Under the pieces are notes generated by a model. It was given only the letters and a program-made list of their open reading frames with translations. It ran no database searches and was not told the DNA's origin. A program made the position numbers and the translations under genes. A DNA stretch of 6,699 nucleotides from Eubacteriales bacterium (GTDB lineage: Bacteria > Bacillota > Clostridia > Peptostreptococcales > Acidaminobacteraceae). The stretch covers positions 1-6,699 of the forward strand of contig DAOURC010000034.1 of the NCBI GenBank assembly GCA_030625285.1, written 5' to 3'. Below are positions 1-4,480 of the stretch, in pieces (position 1 is the stretch's first letter; every line of letters begins with the position of its first letter).

Positions 1-228
1 CCTATTCCTAAGGAATTTGCATTTGACAATGAAGTGATCGATAGAGTTATTAACGATGCATTATTAGAGGCGAAAGAAAACAATATTACAGGAAAAAAAG
101 TGACTCCATTTTTGCTTGATAAAATAAAGGAATTGACAAAAGGTGAGAGTTTAAAGGCGAATATTGAGCTCGTTAAACACAATTCTAAAGTTGCTGCGGA
201 ACTTGCGGTAAAAATGATAAATATTTAA
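1..228 (+). CDS. psuG: Pseudouridine-5'-phosphate glycosidase, C-terminal part (5' end outside window)
   Basis: The frame is open from base 1 to the TAA at 226-228, giving the last 75 residues. I recognise the typical PsuG tail: an NPIPKE-like start (PIPKEF), then [12 protein letters not shown], a [17 protein letters not shown] segment and a final [10 protein letters not shown] helix. PsuG reversibly cleaves the C-C glycosidic bond of pseudouridine 5'-phosphate to uracil and ribose 5-phosphate, a cytoplasmic step in pseudouridine salvage, normally after the kinase PsuK. The catalytic residues lie upstream and are not visible. A GTG at 34 could be read as a start, but homology continues in frame upstream of it, so it is internal. 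No terminator lies between the stop and the small-RNA promoter at 240, so psuG transcripts probably end at the hairpin at 335-358. A decayed copy of this gene end lies at 457-587. Confidence 0.88.
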   Translation, partial: PIPKEFAFDNEVIDRVINDALLEAKENNITGKKVTPFLLDKIKELTKGESLKANIELVKHNSKVAAELAVKMINI

Positions 229-239
229 CAAAATAATGG

Positions 240-268
240 TTGACATATGGAAATTAGGATTGTATAAT
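240..268 (+). promoter_or_regulatory. Consensus sigma-A promoter of small RNA copy 1
   Basis: TTGACA at 240-245 and TATAAT at 263-268 are both perfect matches, with the optimal 17-bp spacer. The -35 starts 11 bases after the psuG stop. The expected start is near 273-276. There is no ribosome binding site or coding frame downstream, so a non-coding transcript is the natural product. Confidence 0.85.
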
Positions 269-273
269 TTTTA

Positions 274-358
274 ACAGTGGGAAACCACTGGAATAAATTT
301 AGTTATTTATTCCCCCTTTAATATATTTTATTTTGAGATGCGTAAGCATCTTTTTTTT
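274..358 (+). ncRNA. Candidate small RNA, copy 1 (~85 nt, C-rich Shine-Dalgarno-binding type)
   Basis: Between a perfect promoter and a strong terminator the predicted RNA folds into three hairpins. Hairpin 1 is CAGUGG-GAAA-CCACUG (275-290, GNRA tetraloop). Hairpin 2 has stem GAAUAAAU/AUUUAUUC with a 6-nt loop (291-312). A C-rich stretch CCCCCUUUA follows (312-320), then an AU linker and the terminator hairpin (335-358). No open frame with a ribosome binding site is present. The second copy at 633-717 keeps every stem despite substitutions, which supports function at the RNA level. C-rich segments beside hairpins are typical of Gram-positive regulatory RNAs that base-pair with mRNA ribosome binding sites (RsaE/RoxS are the known example), but I do not recognise this RNA as a member of a named family. 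A target is not established. Confidence 0.75.
335..358 (+). terminator. Intrinsic terminator of small RNA copy 1 (and probably psuG)
   Basis: Stem GAUGC/GCAUC (337-341 with 346-350) closes a GUAA tetraloop and can extend by two pairs at its base. It is followed by eight T residues (351-358). It is the first terminator after psuG. Confidence 0.9.
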
Positions 359-456
359 ATTTGAAACTTAAAGTTGTTTGAAAGATTTCAATTTTGGAAT
401 AGTGTTTAAATTTCAAGGGTTACAAGTGGTCTGTTTTTCGAAAAACATAAGACTTA

Positions 457-587
457 GGTACTGTATATTTGTTCGATAAAAAATACAAGAATTGATAAAA
501 AGCAAGAGTTCAAAGGCAAATATCGAGCTTGTTAAACACAATTCTAAAGTTGCTGTGGAGCTTGTAGTGAAAATGATAAAAATTTAA
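457..587 (+). pseudogene. Decayed duplicate of the psuG 3' end
   Basis: From 492 to 587 this matches 133-228 with 14 differences in 96 bases by my count, 13 of them transitions. The frame still ends in a [17 protein letters not shown] tail and a TAA at 585-587. Just upstream, a 2-base insertion relative to copy 1 breaks the frame. There is no start codon with a ribosome binding site, and the rest of psuG is missing. Several conserved alanines have become valine. It is therefore a non-functional fragment carried along in the duplication that produced the second small-RNA gene. Confidence 0.85.
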
Positions 588-598
588 CAAAAAAATGG

Positions 599-627
599 TT
601 GACATACGTAATCTTTGATTATATAAT
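599..627 (+). promoter_or_regulatory. Consensus sigma-A promoter of small RNA copy 2
   Basis: TTGACA at 599-604 and TATAAT at 622-627 are again perfect, with a 17-bp spacer. The spacer differs from copy 1 at 7 of 17 positions while both hexamers are unchanged, which indicates selection for promoter strength. Confidence 0.85.
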
Positions 628-632
628 TTTTA

Positions 633-717
633 ACGGTGGGCGACCACTGGAATAAATTTAATATTTATTCCCCCTTTAGTATATTTTATTTTGAGATGCG
701 TAAGCGTCTTTTTTTTT
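633..717 (+). ncRNA. Candidate small RNA, copy 2 (~85 nt)
   Basis: This is a paralogue of the RNA at 274-358. Hairpin 1 is CGGUGG-GCGA-CCACUG (634-649): an A-U pair of copy 1 has become G-U, and GAAA has become GCGA, still a GNRA loop. Hairpin 2 (650-670) keeps its stem, with the loop shortened from 6 to 5 nt. The CCCCCUUUA stretch (670-678) is identical. The terminator stem carries one U-A to U-G change. The C-rich segment, read as CCCUUUAGU (672-680), can form nine contiguous pairs (eight Watson-Crick plus one G-U) with 878-886, the ribosome binding site of the XRE gene. Its role as a regulatory RNA is inferred; the transcript and its structure are well supported by the sequence. Confidence 0.75.
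693..717 (+). terminator. Intrinsic terminator of small RNA copy 2
   Basis: Stem GAUGC/GCGUC (695-699 with 704-708) closes a GUAA tetraloop, followed by nine T residues (709-717). Confidence 0.9.
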
Positions 718-786
718 GTTTTTTGACAATTATAAAACAGTTAAGAAAATCACAATTAATACAAAATATTTGTTGAATAAAATAGG

Positions 787-806
787 TGTTGACAATCAAC
801 TCAACA
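787..806. promoter_or_regulatory. Operator 1, TGTTGA-N8-TCAACA
   Basis: This is a perfect 6-bp inverted repeat with an 8-bp centre, overlapping the -35 element at 789-794. The same half-sites with the same spacing recur at 833-852, and an extra TGTTGA half-site is at 771-776. The size and symmetry suit a dimeric XRE-family repressor, most simply the product of the adjacent gene (inference). Confidence 0.7.
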
Positions 807-817
807 TCATCTATAGT
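789..817 (+). promoter_or_regulatory. Promoter of the XRE-glycosyltransferase-radical SAM operon
   Basis: TTGACA at 789-794 and TATAGT at 812-817 are separated by 17 bp. The predicted start near 824 gives a leader of about 70 nt. The -35 lies inside operator 1, and operator 2 begins about 10 bases past the start, a layout suited to repression by blocking both polymerase binding and escape. Confidence 0.72.
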
Positions 818-832
818 AAATACATGTAAGGG

Positions 833-852
833 TGTTGACTAATTACTCAACA
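833..852. promoter_or_regulatory. Operator 2, TGTTGA-N8-TCAACA
   Basis: Half-sites and spacing are identical to operator 1, centred 46 bp downstream. The flanking GG and the first centre base are also shared, while most of the centre differs, as expected for a protein-binding site. It lies in the transcribed leader, so an RNA hairpin with an 8-nt loop is also possible. Confidence 0.7.
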
Positions 853-894
853 ACATGATTGCAAATTTATCACAACAGCTAAAGGGTGTATAAT

Positions 895-1233
895 ATGGAA
901 TTTGGTAAGTATTTAAAAGAACTCAGAGGGAAAAGCATGTCTCAAAGAGGTTTAGCGAAAATAGTAGGTGTTAGTTTTACTTATTTGAGTAAAGTGGAAA
1001 ATGCAGTAATGCCTCCACCTAGTGAAGAAGTGTTAATAAGAATTGCATCTGCTCTTGGAGTGGAAGAAGATGAAATTATTATAGCGGCAAAAAAAGTTCC
1101 GAGTGATTTTAAAAACGTTATTTTGGAAGTTCCTGAAATTGGTGAAATTTTGAGATTAGCTCAGAAAAAAGAAATAACTACAGAAAAATGGAGAAAGATC
1201 ATAGATATCTTAAATGATGAAGAATCGGAATAG
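895..1233 (+). CDS. XRE-family helix-turn-helix transcriptional regulator
   Basis: This is a 112-residue DNA-binding regulator. Residues ~4-65 form an XRE/Cro-type HTH domain: FGKYLKELR, the helix-turn-helix SQRGLAKIVGVSFTYLSKVE at 16-35, the PPPSEEVL turn, and LGVEEDEII. The remaining ~45 residues (AAKKVPSDF... to the acidic end) are a short helical tail that may serve dimerisation; no enzymatic or peptidase domain is present. I chose ATG 895 because AAAGGG at 881-886 lies 8 bases upstream. A GTG at 886 in the same frame would overlap that site. It is the first gene of a likely three-gene operon, 29 bases before the glycosyltransferase. Two operators at its promoter point to autoregulation, probably as a repressor. 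The ligand or signal is unknown. Confidence 0.9.
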   Translation: MEFGKYLKELRGKSMSQRGLAKIVGVSFTYLSKVENAVMPPPSEEVLIRIASALGVEEDEIIIAAKKVPSDFKNVILEVPEIGEILRLAQKKEITTEKWRKIIDILNDEESE

Positions 1234-1262
1234 AATACTGGAAGAGGAGTTGTATCAAAAAT

Positions 1263-2402
1263 ATGAAAATCGCTTTATTTACTGATACATTTGAGGATGG
1301 ATATGGTGGAGCTACTGTTTACGTTCGAAATTTGGCAAATTATTTACAAAACCAGGGACACGATGTAAAGGTCTTTGTTTGGGAAAGTCAAAATTTAACA
1401 GAAGAAGATAGAGAAATATGTGTGACTTTTCCTAATATAAATGTTGTAAAAAGTGTAAGAGGAAAAGCGGGATTTTCAACTATAAAAATATTAAAAAAAA
1501 CGAAAGAATTTTCACCGGATTTAATTCACAATCATAGTCAATACAGCATGGGCCTACAAGCAATTATAGTTTCAAAAAAAATGGAGATACCAATTATTAA
1601 TCATTATCATATGTATCTAGAGGGAGTAATAAACCATTTTCCATACATACTTCAAAAAACACCAGAGCTGACGGATGTAATAATAAAAAAAGAAAGTAAA
1701 GTTTTTTTTACTAAAAGTGATTTAGTTGTTACTCCGACAAAAATAATGAAAGAATATTTGGAAAATATAGGAGTGAAAAGTGAGATAGTTAATGTCCCAT
1801 TTGGTATAGATTTAAATATATTTAAAAAAGAAAAAAAATATCGTCCCGAAAAGTTCACATTACTTTATGTAGGAAGATTGAATGAAGAAAAAAATGTTGA
1901 AGATTTAATTCATATATTTGCTGAGTTTGCCAAAGATAAAGATGTTGTTTTAAAAATCATTGGAGATGGAGTGGAAAAAGAAAAACTTGAAATGCTCAGC
2001 AGAAAATTAAAAGTAGACGAAAAAATAAAGTTTTTAGGATGGGTAAGAAGAGAAGATCTTTCGAAAGAGTATAATTCAGCTAATATGTTTGTAACGTTAT
2101 CTGAAATGGAAACATTCGGCATCGTAATTTTGGAAGCTATGGCATGTGGTTTGCCGATTCTCGGAGCTAATGCTCTTGCTATTCCCGAATTGGTTAAGGA
2201 TGCAGAAAATGGATTTTTAGTTGATAGGATGGACAAAGAATATATTTTAGATAGATTAGAGCAGATATATGGAAATAAAGATATTGAAATGAAATTTTCA
2301 ATGAATTCTGTTTTACTTGCTGAACAATTTGAAGAAAAAAGAATTTTTCGGAAATTAGAAGAGTTATACAGTGATTTGATATGCCAAAAAGCAATAAGTT
2401 AA
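1263..2402 (+). CDS. GT4-family glycosyltransferase (possible diacylglycerol glucosyltransferase)
   Basis: The 379-residue protein has the GT-B architecture of retaining GT4 enzymes. The N-terminal Rossmann half opens with MKIALFTDTF and a GG motif near 15-16, with HDVKVF at 33-38. The C-terminal nucleotide-sugar half has YVGRLNEEKN at 202-211, IIGDG at 232-236, and the E-x7-E signature with E283 and E291 in ETFGIVILEAMACG, followed by IPELV and NGFLV. No signal peptide or transmembrane helix is evident, so it is probably cytoplasmic or membrane-peripheral. The segment around 113-183 (HYHMYLEGV, then VVTPTKIMKEYL, then VPFGID) resembles the alpha-glucosyl-diacylglycerol synthases of Firmicutes, so the acceptor may be a membrane lipid; this is a family-level impression. 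The ribosome site GAGGAG (1244-1249) is unusually far (13 bases) from ATG 1263, but no better in-frame start exists. It lies between the XRE and radical SAM genes. Confidence 0.85.
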   Translation: MKIALFTDTFEDGYGGATVYVRNLANYLQNQGHDVKVFVWESQNLTEEDREICVTFPNINVVKSVRGKAGFSTIKILKKTKEFSPDLIHNHSQYSMGLQAIIVSKKMEIPIINHYHMYLEGVINHFPYILQKTPELTDVIIKKESKVFFTKSDLVVTPTKIMKEYLENIGVKSEIVNVPFGIDLNIFKKEKKYRPEKFTLLYVGRLNEEKNVEDLIHIFAEFAKDKDVVLKIIGDGVEKEKLEMLSRKLKVDEKIKFLGWVRREDLSKEYNSANMFVTLSEMETFGIVILEAMACGLPILGANALAIPELVKDAENGFLVDRMDKEYILDRLEQIYGNKDIEMKFSMNSVLLAEQFEEKRIFRKLEELYSDLICQKAIS

Positions 2403-2427
2403 ACGATATGGAGGGTAAGAAGACAAT

Positions 2428-3762
2428 ATGATAGAAAGCACAAAGCAATGGACAATGAAACAAGTAATAAACTACGTGGAAAAAGATCCTTTAAAAAATG
2501 TACCTAAATTACTCAATATAGCAGATAAAATAGCTACTAGTGAAAGGGATAAGCGAGTTATACAGCGAGTTAGAAACATCAGCGGTGATACAGATAACAA
2601 TTGGAATAAATTAATCAATAGATTTTTTACTGAACTGAATCCAAATTCTAGAAAGAAAATTATCACTAACTATTTTATAAATTCTATTATGGTTGGGATT
2701 CCTAAAAAGAACAAGTTACAGGAAGTGCACGACTGTAATATACCTTGGGCGATATTAATTGATCCTACAACTGCCTGCAACTTGAAGTGCACAGGATGTT
2801 GGGCTGCCGAGTATGACAAGCATGATAATTTATCGTTTGAAACAATAGATAGGATTATAAATGAAGGAAAAGAATTAGGAATTTACATGTATATATATTC
2901 TGGCGGCGAACCTTTGAGCAGAAAGAAAGACATTATTAAATTAGCTGAGAAACATGACGATTGTATGTTTTTATCTTTTACAAATGGAACTTTAGTTGAT
3001 GAGTTTTTTGCCAAAGAATTAGCTAGAGTAGGAAATTTTGCATTAGCTATCAGCGTAGAAGGATTTGAAGAAGAAACAGATATGAGAAGAGGAAAAGGTA
3101 CTTATAACAAGGTTATGAATGCGATGACATTACTTAAAAATGAAGGTGTACCTTTCGGCTTTTCAACTTGTTATCATAAATATAATACTGATGTTGTCGG
3201 ATCGGATGAATATATTGATATGTTGATAGATAAGGGAGCTTTGTTCGGGTGGTATTTTACGTATATTCCGATTGGAAAAGATGCGGTAGTAGATTTAATT
3301 GCAACACCTGAACAACGTAAGTACATGTATCACAAAGTTAGAGAAATTAGAGAAACAAAGGAATGCTTTGTTCTAGATTTTTGGAATGATGGAGAATACG
3401 TCAATGGATGTATTGCAGGAGGAAAGAATTATTTTCATATAAATGCCAGCGGTGATGTAGAGCCGTGTGCTTTCATACATTATTCGGATACTAACATTCA
3501 TGATGTAAGTTTGTTAGAAGCGTTGAAGTCACCATTGTTTAGACAATATAGACAAAATCAACCATTCAATTCAAACCATTTAAAACCTTGTCCTTTATTT
3601 GATAATCCAGAGAAACTCAGAAATATGGTGCATCAAACAAATGCTGTTTCGACGCAACCTGTTGATGAAGAAAGTGTTGAAGATTTAACGGCAAAATGCG
3701 AAGATGCGGCGAAGGCATGGACGCCGGTAGCCGAAGTTCTTTGGGATAAAACAAATAGATAA
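2428..3762 (+). CDS. Radical SAM protein with a reduced SPASM/twitch-like C-terminal domain
   Basis: This 444-residue cytoplasmic enzyme has three parts. A helical N-terminal region (~1-100) precedes the core. The radical SAM core has the CxxxCxxC motif at C117, C121 and C124 (CNLKCTGCW), which binds the 4Fe-4S cluster that cleaves S-adenosylmethionine; SGGEP at 158-162 is the SAM-binding GGEP motif and FTNGTL follows at 184-189. The C-terminal region has C328-x13-G-x4-C347 (start of a SPASM/twitch pattern, INASGDVEPC), C388 (KPCPLFDNP) and C424 (AKCEDA), likely ligands of one auxiliary cluster; the CxxC of full SPASM domains is absent. I recognise this as a family common in Clostridia, but its reaction is unknown to me. 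GGAGGG at 2410-2415 precedes ATG 2428 by 12 bases. It is last in the XRE-GT operon, 25 bases after the GT, suggesting a shared pathway, possibly lipid or glycan modification. Confidence 0.88.
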   Translation: MIESTKQWTMKQVINYVEKDPLKNVPKLLNIADKIATSERDKRVIQRVRNISGDTDNNWNKLINRFFTELNPNSRKKIITNYFINSIMVGIPKKNKLQEVHDCNIPWAILIDPTTACNLKCTGCWAAEYDKHDNLSFETIDRIINEGKELGIYMYIYSGGEPLSRKKDIIKLAEKHDDCMFLSFTNGTLVDEFFAKELARVGNFALAISVEGFEEETDMRRGKGTYNKVMNAMTLLKNEGVPFGFSTCYHKYNTDVVGSDEYIDMLIDKGALFGWYFTYIPIGKDAVVDLIATPEQRKYMYHKVREIRETKECFVLDFWNDGEYVNGCIAGGKNYFHINASGDVEPCAFIHYSDTNIHDVSLLEALKSPLFRQYRQNQPFNSNHLKPCPLFDNPEKLRNMVHQTNAVSTQPVDEESVEDLTAKCEDAAKAWTPVAEVLWDKTNR

Positions 3763-3767
3763 TGGAT

Positions 3768-3807
3768 ATTCCTCCTACTGATTCAGTATATTAGTGGGGG
3801 GATTTTT
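3768..3807 (+). terminator. Terminator of the XRE-GT-radical SAM operon
   Basis: An 11-bp stem with one bulged T pairs ATTCCTCC(T)ACT (3768-3779) with AGTGGGGGGAT (3793-3803) around a 13-nt loop, including two G-U pairs. Five T residues (3803-3807) follow. On the opposite strand there is no U tract after the stem, so it probably does not serve the convergent HD gene. Confidence 0.75.
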
Positions 3808-3821
3808 ACTGTCTATGATAT

Positions 3822-4358
3822 CTAGATTCTACTGAACACAGAATATACCAAGTCTTCGAATTCTTTTATGAGCTCGGGATAATCATAAGGACAAGCTTTG
3901 AATAGCTCTAAAGTTTTTGTATATAACCATTTTTGTTTTTCTTCATTGGCATTGAAGTTTTCCCATATATGTTCATTATAATAATATTTGATGCTATTGA
4001 GATTACAAACCTTATCAGCAAGAATTATCAGAAATGCTTCTTTACTTAAACATGGATAAGATTTAAGCATTTCTTCTTTTCTAACCTTCCATTTAAGGCT
4101 TTTATCTTTTTCTGAGCATTCTAAAACAATTCTTAAAACTTCATCGCCAAAAATATTTTTTATTTCATCAGGAGTTGCGTCTGTATCTTCAAGTGTATCG
4201 TGAAGTACAGCAGCAATTATTGCATTCATATCATTGGAATACCGAGCTACTGTTATAGCGACTTCTATCGGATGGAAAAAATACTCTTCATTAGTCAATT
4301 TCCGTTTTTGACCTTTATGTTTTTCGTAAGCAAATTGTATCGCATAATTCAATTTCAT
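3822..4358 (-). CDS. Standalone HD-domain hydrolase, RelA/SpoT hydrolase (Mesh1-like) type
   Basis: The 178-residue protein is essentially a single HD domain, the length of small alarmone hydrolases such as Mesh1. Visible motifs are HKGQKRK (14-20, R19), HP (H29), HDTLEDT (H53, D54, E57, D58), the FGDEV turn (70-74) and LADKVCNL (D115, N119). The spacing of H53-D54, E57-D58 and D115-N119 is that of the manganese-binding (p)ppGpp 3'-pyrophosphohydrolase site. There is no synthetase, TGS or ACT domain. The expected role is degradation of (p)ppGpp or a related nucleotide (Mesh1 also acts on NADPH); the substrate is inferred. I prefer ATG 4358, with GGTGA at 4368-4364 five bases upstream, over the in-frame GTG at 4370, which would lie almost at the predicted transcript start and before the ribosome site. 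The gene diverges from transketolase and converges on the radical SAM gene. Confidence 0.82.
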   Translation of the reverse strand: MKLNYAIQFAYEKHKGQKRKLTNEEYFFHPIEVAITVARYSNDMNAIIAAVLHDTLEDTDATPDEIKNIFGDEVLRIVLECSEKDKSLKWKVRKEEMLKSYPCLSKEAFLIILADKVCNLNSIKYYYNEHIWENFNANEEKQKWLYTKTLELFKACPYDYPELIKEFEDLVYSVFSRI

Positions 4359-4378
4359 AAATATCACCACTTAATTAA

Positions 4379-4387
4379 ATTATACCA
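4379..4387 (-). promoter_or_regulatory. Extended -10 promoter of the HD hydrolase gene
   Basis: On the minus strand TGG-TATAAT (4387 down to 4379) is a perfect extended -10. No good -35 is seen at 17 bp, as is usual for extended -10 promoters. The predicted start near 4372 leaves a leader of only about 14 nt. Confidence 0.6.
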
Positions 4388-4417
4388 AAAATAAATGGTT
4401 ATAATCATGACTATACA

Positions 4418-4446
4418 TTGTAGAAATGTGATTTTAATTATATAAT
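4418..4446 (+). promoter_or_regulatory. Probable promoter of transketolase
   Basis: TATAAT at 4441-4446 is perfect; TTGTAG at 4418-4423, 17 bp upstream, is a weak -35. The start would be near 4453, inside the inverted repeat at 4443-4458 (TAATCA-AATA-TGATTA), a possible operator. The ribosome site GGAGGT at 4469-4474 is 6 bases from ATG 4481. Confidence 0.55.
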
Positions 4447-4480
4447 CAAATATGATTAAAATTAACTTGGAGGTATTAAA

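Larger units (their letters stand above)
100..360 (+). repeat. Tandem segmental duplication, copy 1 (psuG end + small-RNA gene + terminator)
   Basis: This segment is matched by 457-720 at an offset of 357-359 bases. It contains the last ~43 codons of psuG, a perfect promoter (240-268), a structured RNA (about 274-358) and its terminator. Copy 1 carries the intact psuG frame and is presumably ancestral. The left boundary near 100 is approximate because similarity fades there. Confidence 0.85.
457..720 (+). repeat. Tandem segmental duplication, copy 2
   Basis: This is the counterpart of 100-360. The promoter hexamers, RNA hairpins and terminator are intact, while the psuG portion is frameshifted. 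The offset is 357 before the 2-base insertion, 359 through the psuG tail and promoter, and 358 after a 1-base deletion in the loop of hairpin 2. The bases between the copies (361-456) and after copy 2 (721-786) hold no recognisable gene. Confidence 0.85.

Noticed and set aside
274..358. A riboswitch or attenuator rather than a small RNA.
   Set aside because: No gene follows each terminator closely in a way that would be regulated, each copy has its own consensus promoter, and no known aptamer pattern is visible.
100..720. A CRISPR array or insertion sequence as the cause of the repeats.
   Set aside because: There are only two long copies, explained by duplication of known neighbouring sequence; there are no short regular repeats, terminal inverted repeats or transposase.
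767..782. A possible third remnant of the duplication (TATTTGTT...ATAAAA, similar to 467-482).
   Set aside because: The match is short and AT-rich, and no psuG or RNA sequence follows it.
886..888. GTG as the start of the XRE gene.
   Set aside because: It overlaps the AAAGGG ribosome site; ATG 895 has correct spacing and starts at the conserved domain boundary.
889..894. A TATAAT directly before the XRE ATG, suggesting a leaderless or internal promoter.
   Set aside because: Transcription would begin inside the gene, no -35 lies at the right distance, and a good ribosome site (881-886) with an upstream promoter already explains the start.
1652..2463. Open frames on the minus strand opposite the glycosyltransferase.
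   Set aside because: They are antisense shadows without recognisable domains or ribosome sites; the plus-strand protein accounts for the sequence.
4368..4370. GTG 4370 as the start of the HD hydrolase.
   Set aside because: It lies almost at the predicted transcript start with no ribosome site before it; ATG 4358 has GGTGA five bases upstream.
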